A program made the position numbers and the translations under genes. A DNA stretch of 64,000 nucleotides from Pyropia yezoensis (Eukaryota; Rhodophyta; Bangiophyceae; Bangiales; Bangiaceae): positions 4,890,299 to 4,954,298 of the forward strand of contig CM020620.1 in NCBI GenBank assembly GCA_009829735.1, read 5' to 3'. The number at the start of each line of letters is the position of its first letter. Position 1 is the stretch's first letter. The notes beneath the pieces are model-generated. The model did no database searches. It saw only the letters and a list, made by a program, of their open reading frames with translations, and was not told where the DNA came from. Shown here one piece after another: positions 1 through 8,905 of the stretch.

Positions 1-2
1 AT

Positions 3-2225
3 GAGGCGGCCCTTGCGTATGGGGAGCACGCAGATGACCAGTCAATGCGGCCGCTGGCGGGGCCACCACCGGGGCTGCAGCCACAGCAGCACCAACAGCA
101 GCAGCAGCAGCAGCAGCAGCAGGCTCTTCAACACCAGCCGCAACATCAGCAGCAGCAGCAGCACTACATGCCGGCGGCATCCGGCTCGGGCTTGTCATAC
201 GGTGCGTCCAGGGTGCAGCACCGGCTCTCCCCTCCCGGTGCGGGGGAGCCGCGCGCTTCCATGATGGGCCACGCGCACGGGAGCTTGGCGTCTGGCGCGC
301 TGGGGCAGCCGGGCCACGGCCAGACGGGCCTGCCGCCGTCAGGCCACGGGTCGATGGGATTGGGCCATGCCAGCCACGGGCATGGCGCGCTGCATGGCGG
401 GTCTGTTGCTGGCAGTGGTCACTATGGCGGTGGTCCGTCTGGCCACGGGCAGGCGAGCCACGCGCCGCACCTGGGACGCGCGCAGTCCATGCAGCATCCG
501 GGAGTGTTGGGGCCTGGTGGGCTCGCGACGGGGGGTCACGGGCTCGGTGGCCATGGCCAAGGGGGGCACGGCCAGGCGGCGTTGAGCCAGGGTGCCCTGC
601 CGTCTGGCCTGGGTCACCCCAGCCAGGGTCAGGGGGGGTATGAGGGACACGGGCAAGGCAGCCACGGGCACGCGGGTCACGGCACGGGCAGCATCGGTCA
701 CGCAAGCCATGGCGTGGGGAGTCACGGAGAGGGCAGCTTTGGACAACCGGGTCTGGGCCAAGCCAGCCATGGCCAGGGTGGGCACCTGTCGCAGCCTGGG
801 TACGGTCTGCAGGGCGCGCATGTTCCTGGCGGTCAAGGGGCCGCGCAGGCGGGCTCGCTGTCCCACCTGCATTCGGCACACGTGGCGGATGCCGGGTACA
901 CGACGCCCAGCCCGCCGCTCTTTGGGATGGCTGAGCGGCAGCAGACGCAGGGGAAGCGTTTCACGGGGTCCGCGGCGGGTCCGCCGAGCCGAGCCCCGTT
1001 TTCTTACTTCCCCAATGACCCTGGTGGTGGCCTGTACGAGCCTGTGCATCGCAACCAGTATGGCATGCCGACTGTCGACCCAGTGGACAACGCGAGCGGG
1101 CCTGCTGTGAGCCTGGGTGGTGTGGGCGTGGGTGGCACCGGCGTTTCCGGGGCCAAGCCCTTCCACGGTGGTGGCGGCGGTGCGGGGGCCAGCGCGGACG
1201 CGGGCGCGGCTGCGGGCTCGACGTTTGGCTTTGGCGTCATGGCTCCAACGGACGGGGATGAGCGCGCCACGCTGCAGCGCTACAACAGCTCTGCTTTCCG
1301 GACGGACCCGCTGCCGCCGATGGAGCCGTACTCCCCGCCGCCACCGCCAGTACTGGGTGGCACGCCGCCGGTGCACCCGTGGGAGAAAGCCGAGGCCCAT
1401 GATGTTGGTGCCCGGCTGTCTCCGCTGCGGACTGCGAGCCAGCGGCCGCCGCTCCCCCCGCCAGTTCCGTCGCCGCTGCCGCCGCCGTTGCATTCTCCGC
1501 TGCCTCCGCCCCGGTTTTTGGCTTCCGCTCCCTCCTCGGGAGCGCCGACTGCGGGCGCCGCTGCCACGGCTGGTGGCGGGGGGGGCAGCGGTCGCCAGGA
1601 CCGAGAGCGGGACCGTGGTGGTTTGGACCGCGATCGGGAGAGGACGCATCGTGGGTCAGACTTGCAGCAGGGGCAGCGGCCGCCAGACATGCCGCGCAAC
1701 GTCGATGGCGGCCGCGCTGCGGAGCTGGCACGTTCCATGGAGATGTCCCGGAACTCGAGCCTCTCTCGGCTGGCAGATGTACCCCGTGGTGGTGAGGTGC
1801 CCCGTGGCGGTGAGTTTACCCGTGGCGGTGAGGTGCACCGTGGCGGTGAGGCACCTCGTGGCGGCGGTGCCGACCCCGCGCGGGCATTGGACGCGCCTCG
1901 GGGGGGGGTTGAGGTCGCCCGCGCTGCAGAGTACGGGGGCGGCACCTTCCTGAGCCGTGGCCCTCACCTGTTCCCGTCGACGACGTCCACCTTTTCCTCA
2001 CACGTGGGCGCCACGGCCGCATCCAGCGGGGGGAGCCACCTGGGTGGCCCTGGCCCGCCGGGGGTGGGCGGTGGTACGGCATCGGGGGAGTTTTCGGGCC
2101 TCGACCTGGGCACCGCTGCGTACATGTCGTCAGCCACGACAGTTACACCAGTGCCGCCGCCGCCGCTGCTGTCGCCCCAACTGACTCCTGCTACCATTGA
2201 GCAGACGCTTGGCCCTGGTGGTGCC

Positions 2226-2257
<32 letters not shown>

Positions 2258-2573
2258 TGGCGGCGGCCTTCCAGGCGGCGTCGGCGGTGGTCTTGTTGGT
2301 GGTGGTGGTGGCGGCGGCGGCCCTGGCGGTGGGGGGCCTGTCGCCGGCGGTGGGGGTGGCCCCGGTGGAGGGCATTTTGAGTTTGCCCATTGGAACCCGC
2401 AGAATGAGAACGTGTCGCCGCCGCGGCTTGCGCCGCTGCACCCGCCGCCGTCGGCGTTGCCGCCGCTGCCACCCGCACCGACCGGCCGCAGTGACGGGCT
2501 GCCCGGCCTGACCGAGCGCTTTGGCGTTGGCCGCTCGGGGGGCTGGACGGGCGGACCCCCCCCGCGTGACTGA
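3..2573 (+). CDS. PolyQ/His-Gly/Pro-rich low-complexity protein, 3' part (5' partial)
   Basis: Function not recognised. The frame is open to the left window edge; the first ATG in view (45) is probably internal, so the gene likely starts upstream. The visible part is almost entirely low complexity: two poly-Gln/His blocks near the start, a long Gly-His-Gly region (to about nt 870), Pro-rich stretches, a block of four or five RGGE-type repeats (about nt 1787-1866), an Arg/Asp-rich patch, a long poly-Gly run (about nt 2215-2350) and a Pro-rich tail. No catalytic domain, signal peptide or membrane segment is visible. Such composition is known for disordered regions of transcription or RNA regulators, but assigning that here would be inference. 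Strong GC codon bias and a long open frame without stops support coding. Any folded domain would lie upstream of the window. Confidence 0.6.
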
Positions 2574-2699
2574 CATGGGAACTGATGAATGGGTGTCGCC
2601 TACCGCGCCTGTGCCCGCCTCCCCCGCCCCCGTGGCGGGGGCTGGCGCGCACGTTGACGTGAGGACGCCGGTCGCCTAGCCCTGCGCGGCCACCGCTTG

Positions 2700-3440
2700 G
2701 TACCCCCCACGTCAGCAGGACCCATGGAGCCCCCCGGCAGCACGTACACGTACGTGGCTGCCCTTTTTGCTTGCCTTTTTCGGGCCACGCCCAGACGTGC
2801 GGGACGTCTGCGCGTGGCCCCCCCTCTGCCCTCGAGCCCCTCGGCAACGTGGACCCATTGGTGGTTGCCCCGGCTTTCTTTCTCTGATGATGGCGACTGC
2901 GCAGGCCGTCTGCGCGGGTGCCGTGACGGGCCCTTCGGCAGCGCTGGCCCGTGTGGTGGCTGCCCCCGCTCTTTTCTCTAATCACCGCCGACGCGGAGGA
3001 CGTCTGGTGGACCCTTTTTTGAGCTCACGGCGGCACGGACACGTGCGGCCGCTGCCCCGGCTAATTTTCCTTGATGTCGGCGGACGTGCAGGACGTCTGC
3101 TCGACCCCTTCGAGAGCTCCCGGCAGCGTGGACACGCTCGGGTGGCTGCCCCGGTTGCAGCTCTGTTGACATTGGACGCGGAGGACGTCTGTGGCGGGAC
3201 GCCTTCGAGTCTCTTCCTCTGGCAAGCTGTGGAACCCGCTCCCTTCGGGGTGGTTGCCCCAGCTGCATTTTTTGGGGGGCAGGTTCTGCTTCTGTGTCGT
3301 GGACGGGGTTTTGGACCGCCACCCCGTACGGGGTTGGCACCACCACCCCTGCTCGCGCCTTGTGCGCCCTGGAGGAGCCCCCCTGCAGCGTGCACACACA
3401 TTGGTGGTTGCCCCGGCTTTTTTTTTTTTAATCAGGCGCG
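2700..3440. repeat. Degenerate tandem repeat, ~93-bp period
   Basis: The core ggacgtctg (or ggccgtctg) recurs at 2802, 2904, 2998, 3091 and 3183, giving spacings of 102, 94, 93 and 92. Each copy also has a ggtggctgccccggct-like block, at about 2753, 2861, 2955, 3047, 3140, 3250 and 3402. Unit lengths are not multiples of three and the reading frame is not kept between copies, so this is most likely a decayed noncoding satellite in the 3' flank of the polyQ gene. Confidence 0.75.
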
Positions 3441-3979
3441 GACGACGGCGGCCGAATCGTACACTTCCCCGCCGTGGCGGCGGCCAAGGTCTGCTGCGCG
3501 CGCGCGCGCGCGTGCGTACACACATCTCGCACACACGCTGTACGACGGGTGAGTGGGTGGGTGGGTGGGTGGCTTCTTCTCTCTCTGCTTCTTCTGTCTG
3601 CGACTCCCTCCTTGATTTTTTTTTTTTTTCCTGTGCGGTCGGGCGCGTGCACCCCCTTCGCCCCCCTCCTCGTCGGGGGGGGGGGGTCGGGGGGGGCGCC
3701 TCCCTGACTTGATAACTGCACCATTAATTTCCTGCGCGCGCGCACATAGGTAGACATTTTCTAGGGTACCCACCGTCTCCGTCGCCCTCTTGCCTGCCGC
3801 TGGGGGGCACCACCGCGCCGGCCTGGCGGGTCGTCCCGGGACGGGATCCCGTGGCCACCACCACGGCGCCCCATCCCATCCCGTCCCCTCCTCCGGCTTT
3901 CACCGACACGCCTACCATACAAGTCCACGCCGCCGTGGCGGACCCCCCCCCACCATCGTGGGGCGCCCCCCCACCCCGC
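3441..3979. other. Intergenic simple-sequence DNA
   Basis: No gene seen. It holds a CG/GCGC run (about 3495-3515), a gggt repeat (about 3551-3570) that could form a G-quadruplex, poly-T (about 3617-3631) and poly-G tracts. It lies between the 3' ends of the polyQ gene (+) and the DUF3054 gene (-). Confidence 0.6.
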
Positions 3980-4481
3980 TCACCACCGACGCAGCAAGGT
4001 GGTGATCATCCGGAAGCCATCAAAAACGCTCCCCCGCTTCCCCTCTGCCCCCTCCGCTCCCCGCACCTTGACGTACACCCCCCGCCACACGCCCAGCAGC
4101 ACCGCCGTCGACAGCAGCGTGACGACCGCAAAGGCGGGCGGCGGCAGGTGGGACGTCAGCACCCCCCGCAGGGCCAGCCCCGACGGCACCCCCAGCAGCC
4201 ACCCGCGGGCGGTGGTGACCGCCGCGCCCTGGTAGGTCCGCACCGCCCGGGGGGAGTAGGCGCCGACCAGCGGAGCCACCGCCAGCCAGGTGAGCACAAA
4301 GGGGGCGGCGGTGGCGGCAACCGTCACGGCCGACGCGGACGACGCGTGGGAGGCGGCGCCAATGGCGGCAAAAGCGAAGAAGACGGCCGCGTCGCCGACC
4401 GCCAGGAGGGGGTGGGCGGCAAGGTCCGCGTAGGAGGGGGGGGCGGGGGAGGTGGCAACGTCCACACCCGCTTGGCCGCTC
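3980..4481 (-). CDS. DUF3054-family membrane protein, 3' exon
   Basis: About 166 residues after an inferred splice acceptor. The protein has four predicted hydrophobic segments: the DAAVFFAFAAIG segment, the APFVLTWLAVAPLVGAY segment, the RGWLLGVPSGLALRGVL segment, and VVTLLSTAVLLGVWRGVYV. The order Asp-Ala...Phe-Ala-x-Ile-Gly, Pro-Phe...Trp, Trp-Leu...Pro-x-Gly-Leu-x-Leu-Arg and the final Leu-Leu-Gly-x-Trp-Arg match the DUF3054 family of actinobacteria, cyanobacteria and plant plastids, whose function is unknown. Upstream on the minus strand is a (TG)n and poly-pyrimidine stretch ending in cacctgcag, a good acceptor; the frame through that repeat looks like intron. The 5' exon, probably a transit peptide, was not located. 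The long open frame to 4630 is therefore not taken as the start. Confidence 0.65.
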
Positions 4482-5253
4482 CTGCAGGTGGGGGGGGGTG
4501 GGGAGGGGGGGGGGGGGGGAACAACAGCCCAATCCGGGCACCCGGCCAGGCACACACACACACATATGCACACACACACGACAACACAGCCACACATACA
4601 GGTCAGCGGGGTAGCAATAAAGGCCGGCACCGACGGGTTAGCTACCTGGGTGGGGTCCGCTCTGGTCTGTGCACGCCGGCGGCGGTTTGTCCAGCGCTAC
4701 ATATGGCAGCCTGGCAGTGAGCCAGACACACAACTCCCGGGTGAAAGGCGGCATGGGGGGGGGGGGAGGGTGGAGGAGGGGGCAGCACGCACGCTCATGG
4801 AAAGAAAAATAGTTTGGGGTGGACCCCCCACAAGCACCATGGCAGACGTGGCGGCGGCGGGAGCCGCCGCTCCTCCCCCCCCCCCAACCCCCGCCACCCC
4901 CTCACCGACACACACACGGGAAGCGGCTGTCCCGTAGCCCCCGCACACGCCTCAATAAAAAAAATTATGAAGGCCGAGGGGCGCCCGCCCCCCACCCCAC
5001 AGGCGGATAGGCTGGCTGCGCATGCCGGCCAGCCACACACCCCTCCCGCGCCTGCCGGCCCACCAGCCCGGCCCACCGGCAGGCAGCCAGCCCAGCCCGC
5101 GTGCCGCAAAGAGCGCGCACCCACCGGCCGTCCGCCGTCCCCCAGCCCCACCCCCAGAGCCGCAAATGGCAACCCGCCACTACCTCCACCACCTCCGCCG
5201 CCCCCGCACCCAGCAGCCCCAAAAACGAGCCCCGCATCCACCCACCCTGCGCC
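4482..5253. other. Putative intron/5' region of DUF3054 gene and 3' flank of adenylate kinase
   Basis: It contains a CA/TG dinucleotide tract (about 4550-4605), several poly-G/C tracts and an AT-rich spot (4955-4970) in otherwise GC-rich DNA. Two minus-strand donor-like sites (gtatgtgtg near 4600 and gtagct near 4643) could serve the DUF3054 intron. No confident exon could be picked out. Confidence 0.4.
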
Positions 5254-6300
5254 TTACCAGTTGACCTTGTCGTTGGTCAGCACCCCCGAGTCGTACGCCT
5301 CTTCGGCGTAGCGCACAAACTCATTGACGCTCATGCCCTTGGTGCTCTTGGGTGTCCCCGCCCCCCCCGACGCGGCAGCAGCGGCACCGCCCCCCTCCTC
5401 CGCGGCCGCCGCGTCGCCCAGAGCGGCGTCGACCACCCCCTTGATGTCGGCGGCCACCTCGTCCACCGGGCGCTCCCCATCCACCCGCACCATCCCCGGG
5501 TACTGCCCCGCAATCGCCGACGCGTGCTCCTCAAACGCCGCCACCCGCACCCGCACCTTGTCCTCCGTGTCGTCGGACCGGCAGACGAGGCGGGCGGCCA
5601 CCTCCTCGTTAGGCGGCGGCGCAAACTCCAGGTGGTACACCTTGCCCGTCTCTGGGTCACTCCGCCGGCCCGTCACGCGGCGGACGAGCGTGTCCACCCC
5701 CACGTCCAGCGTCAGCACCGCGTTGGGCACCACCCCCGCCTCGGCCAGCGCCGCCGCCTGCGCGCCGGTGCGGGGGAAGCCGTCGAGCAGCCACCCCCGG
5801 GCGGCCACGTCCTCCCCACCCAGCCGCTCCACAATCATCCCAATGACCACGTCGTCGGGCACCAGCGCGCCCGCGTCCATGGCGGCGGCGGCAGACTTGC
5901 CCAGCGGCGTGCCCGCCGCCACCGCCGCGCGGAGCATGTCGCCGGTGGACAGGTGCACGCACCCATACGCGGCGGTCAGCATCTCACACTGGGTGCCCTT
6001 GCCGCTCGCCGGCGCGCCGGCAATGATGATTTTGGCGGGCACCGGCGGCGCGGCGGTCGGCGCCGCCGCCGCCGGTGCCGCCGCCGCCTCCATCCGCACA
6101 GCGGCGGCGGCTGGGGGGGAAAGAGGGGCGGGCACACCCACCGTGGCGGGGTGGCCCAAAAAAGCGTCTGCCGCGCGCAAGTGCAGCCGCGACGGCGCGG
6201 GCGCGGCGGCTCCGCGACGCACGCAGGAGGCTGCGTGGCGCTGCCGGTGCGCGCCGGGGGCGATCAGGGCCCCCGGCGAGGACAGCACAAACGCCGCCAT
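5254..6300 (-). CDS. Plastid adenylate kinase (AMK2-like)
   Basis: Catalyses ATP + AMP = 2 ADP. The protein has 348 residues: an Ala/Ser/Arg-rich transit peptide of about 85, then the kinase core. P-loop GAPASGKGT is at 94-102, followed by STGDMLR (AMP site), LDGFPRT and the LID start GRRSDPETGKVYH, then a shortened LID with NEEVAARLVCRSDDTEDKV. That short LID version is typical of plastid AMK2 enzymes; bacterial long-form kinases have a longer LID. After the core comes a ~60-residue extension: Ala/Gly linker, then a conserved-looking block ending SVNEFVRYAEEAYDSGVLTNDKVNW. The start at 6300 has a good context (gccATGg on minus). The frame reaches 6486 but that leader is a Pro/His/Ser pyrimidine-rich 5'UTR. 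It is divergent from the RbgA-like GTPase gene 580 bp away. Confidence 0.92.
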   Translation of the reverse strand: MAAFVLSSPGALIAPGAHRQRHAASCVRRGAAAPAPSRLHLRAADAFLGHPATVGVPAPLSPPAAAAVRMEAAAAPAAAAPTAAPPVPAKIIIAGAPASGKGTQCEMLTAAYGCVHLSTGDMLRAAVAAGTPLGKSAAAAMDAGALVPDDVVIGMIVERLGGEDVAARGWLLDGFPRTGAQAAALAEAGVVPNAVLTLDVGVDTLVRRVTGRRSDPETGKVYHLEFAPPPNEEVAARLVCRSDDTEDKVRVRVAAFEEHASAIAGQYPGMVRVDGERPVDEVAADIKGVVDAALGDAAAAEEGGGAAAAASGGAGTPKSTKGMSVNEFVRYAEEAYDSGVLTNDKVNW

Positions 6301-6880
6301 TGGGACGCGAGGGCAGGCAGGGGGGGGGGTGAAGCGGGGATGGAGGCGGCGGGGGTGGTCGGGATGGGGGTAGGGTGAGCGGGACAAGGGTGGGGTGGGG
6401 TGGGGGGTGGCCGGGTGAGGTGCAGACGGGGAGGGCAGGGGGGGGTTGGTGGAGGTGCCGATGAGGGGCGAAGGTGCGTGGTCCACGTCGACGTCTCTGG
6501 GGGGCGAGATCTTGCAGGGGACAAAGCTCCCGAACCCTTGCAGCCAAAATGCAAAAAATACTGACGTAAGATCTGTCGAAACATATTGGCAAAAACCCCG
6601 GCGTCAAACGTGGGAATTGTGCAGTTACTGCACAGGCCCAGAGCCGCCGTCGTGGGCTCCATCTCCCGCCTGCTTCCGCCCCGCGGCAACTCGGGAGGGC
6701 GGCATTCTTGGTGCCCACGACCCGGCCTAGGCGTCCGCTCCCTGCTCCCCGCCCAGCCGCCGTGACCTGTCTCCATTGCTCTTCTGACCTACCCTCACGT
6801 CCCTGCTGCTGTGAGCCCGTCTCACCAGGTGGCACCGTTGTTCTTTTTCACCCCCCTCCTCCCCTCCCAGACCCGGCGCC
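6301..6880. promoter_or_regulatory. Shared divergent promoter region (adenylate kinase / RbgA-like GTPase)
   Basis: 580 bp between divergent start codons. An AT-richer island at about 6535-6640 stands out from GC-rich surroundings. It holds a TGACGTAA bZIP/CRE-like site (6563-6570) and a perfect 7+1+7 palindrome gtgcagttactgcac (6619-6633). Both are symmetric, as expected for control of two genes. Factor identity is inference. Confidence 0.45.
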
Positions 6881-7090
6881 ATGCATCCACTGGCGGCGTT
6901 CCTGCCCCCCCTGCCGCCCGCGCTCGCCGCCCTCCGTGGCGCCGCCCGCGGCGCCGTGTGCAATGGTGGCGCTGACACCCTCCGCCGCGCCCTGGGGGGG
7001 GGACCAACGCCCGCGCTGCGGCTGGGACGGGCGCCCGCCCCGACAGCGGGGAGCCGCGCCGCCCTTGCGTCGCCGCCGTCCATGGCCGCA

Positions 7091-7138
<48 letters not shown>

Positions 7139-8617
7139 GGCGGTGGTGGTGGTGGTGGTGGTGGCCGCAACAGCACCCGGCGCGCGCGGCGGCCCGCGTC
7201 GAGCAGCCGCCACGCGGGGGCGGGCAAGGCCTCCTCCCCTCGCTCCCCGTTTGCGCGCGCCGCCGAGGCGCGGCGGGCGGTGGCCAAGTCCAAGGGCGGC
7301 GGCGGCGCGTCGCGTCCGCCGCCCGTCTCTGGCAGGGGCCCGTCAGCGGCCGCCGGGACGGGCGCAGACGCGACGGCCGCGCCGGCGGCGGCCCCCGCCG
7401 CCCGCCGCGGACGGCGGGCGGCCACCGCGACGCGGGCGGCGCCGGCCGACGCGCCGGGGGCCGTTGACTGGACCCCCCGCGGGGGCCCGCGGCCCGCGGC
7501 AGCCCCCGGCGGCGGCGCCCGCGGGGCGCTGTCCAACGTGGGCGCCCTGGCGCCCGTCATCCAGTGGTACCCGGGTCACATTGCCAAGGCGGAACGCTCC
7601 CTGCGGGCGACGCTCAAGCTGGTGGACGTTGTCGTGGAGGTGCGCGACTGCCGCATCCCGCTGGCGACGGCTCACCCAGACGTGGCCGCGTGGGTCGGCT
7701 CCAAGGGGCGGGTGCTGGTCATGAACCGCGCGGACAGCGTGCCCGAAGCGGCCCGCGCCGACTGGCGGCGGTACTATGTGGAGGAGGCGGAGCGGCGGGC
7801 GACGGCGACGGCAGCGGCGATGGGGGAGGCGGCGGCCGGGGGTTCACCGCCTCAAGGCCGGGAGGGTGACGCCACGGCAGAGGCTGGGGGTGGTGGCCGC
7901 GGCGCGGCGGGTGCGGGGTCCCCCCCCGGTGGTGGTGGCGGCGGGGGTGGTGTTGCCCCGCCGCCGACGGTCGCCCCCCCCCGCTTCATCAATGCCAAAT
8001 CTGGTGACGGCGTGCGCGGGGTGCGGGGTGCGGCGCTCGCGGCGGGGGCGGGCGTCAATGCGCGGCGAGCGGCGCGGGGCCTCCTCCCCCGCGCCGTCCG
8101 GGTGGTGGTGATTGGGTACCCCAACGTGGGCAAGTCCGCCCTCATCAACCGCCTCGTTGGCCGCCGGGCGGTGCGGTCGGCCAACACGCCTGGCGTGACG
8201 CGTCAGCTACAGTGGGTGCGCCTCGCCGACGACCTGGAGCTCCTCGACATGCCGGGCATCATCCCCGCCAAGCTGGTGTCCCAGGACACGGCCGTCAGGC
8301 TGGCGCTGTGTGATGACATCGGGACGGCGGCGTACGACAACCAGGTGATGGCGGCGGCGCTGGTGACGGAGCTGTCAGCCATTGCCGAGCGGCGTCCGGG
8401 GTACGTGGACCTCGCCGTGCTGGAGCGCCGGTACAAGGTGCCCGTCGCGGACCACACAGGCGAGGCGTACCTCCACGCGGCCGCTGAGCAACTGTACCGC
8501 GGGGACCTCCACCGGATGTCGGTGCGGATGCTGAACGACTTTCGGGGGGGGCTCCTCGGGCCGATTGGCCTCGAGGCGCCACCGTCGCTTTTTGGCGAGG
8601 GGGACGACGCCCCATAG
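6881..8617 (+). CDS. RbgA/YlqF-type circularly permuted GTPase, organellar
   Basis: A 578-residue ribosome-assembly GTPase (large-subunit maturation in bacteria, plastids and mitochondria). The N-terminal ~225 residues are a transit peptide plus Gly/Ala/Arg low complexity with a long poly-Gly. The fold starts at about 227 with the family signature QWYPGHIAKAERSLR. G-motifs occur in the permuted order: G4 as VMNRAD (about 280), G5-like NAKSG (about 370), G1 GYPNVGKSALINRL (about 412), G2 TPGVT (about 437), G3 DMPG (about 457). A Gly-rich insert of about 65 residues lies between G4 and G5. G4 reads NRAD, not the usual NKxD; Arg is known at this place in some family members. The C-terminal helical part is present. 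A transit-like leader suggests plastid or mitochondrion; which one is not decided by the sequence. Confidence 0.9.
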
Positions 8618-8905
8618 GCGGCGGGCGGCCGGGTGCTTTACTCGTTTTGGCCAGAAAAACGGACAGAGAAGCACACACAGTGAGAGTGCACAACGACGGC
8701 CCGCTCCGAAGCGGCTTGGGGCTGACGCGGGTGGCGCGGGAGGCGCGTTGCGGGTGCTGCAGACGCCCATTTCCCTCATCGAGGGAGTTCCTCTTCCCAA
8801 AGCGTGCTCGCCGGTTTTCATCTGCCACCGCCTCAGCTGGAAGTCTCTCAGCATTGCCCCTCCCCCCTCCCCAGCTCCCCCTATCCTCCCCCCACCCCCC
8901 ATCCC

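Noticed and set aside
4500-4630. Cys/Val-rich membrane-like N-terminus of the DUF3054 frame
   Set aside because: It is translation of a (TG)n tract just upstream of a good splice acceptor; most likely intron.
6301-6486. 62-residue N-terminal extension of the adenylate kinase
   Set aside because: It opens with a non-ATG codon and is Pro/His/Ser-rich pyrimidine sequence; the ATG at 6300 starts a normal transit peptide.
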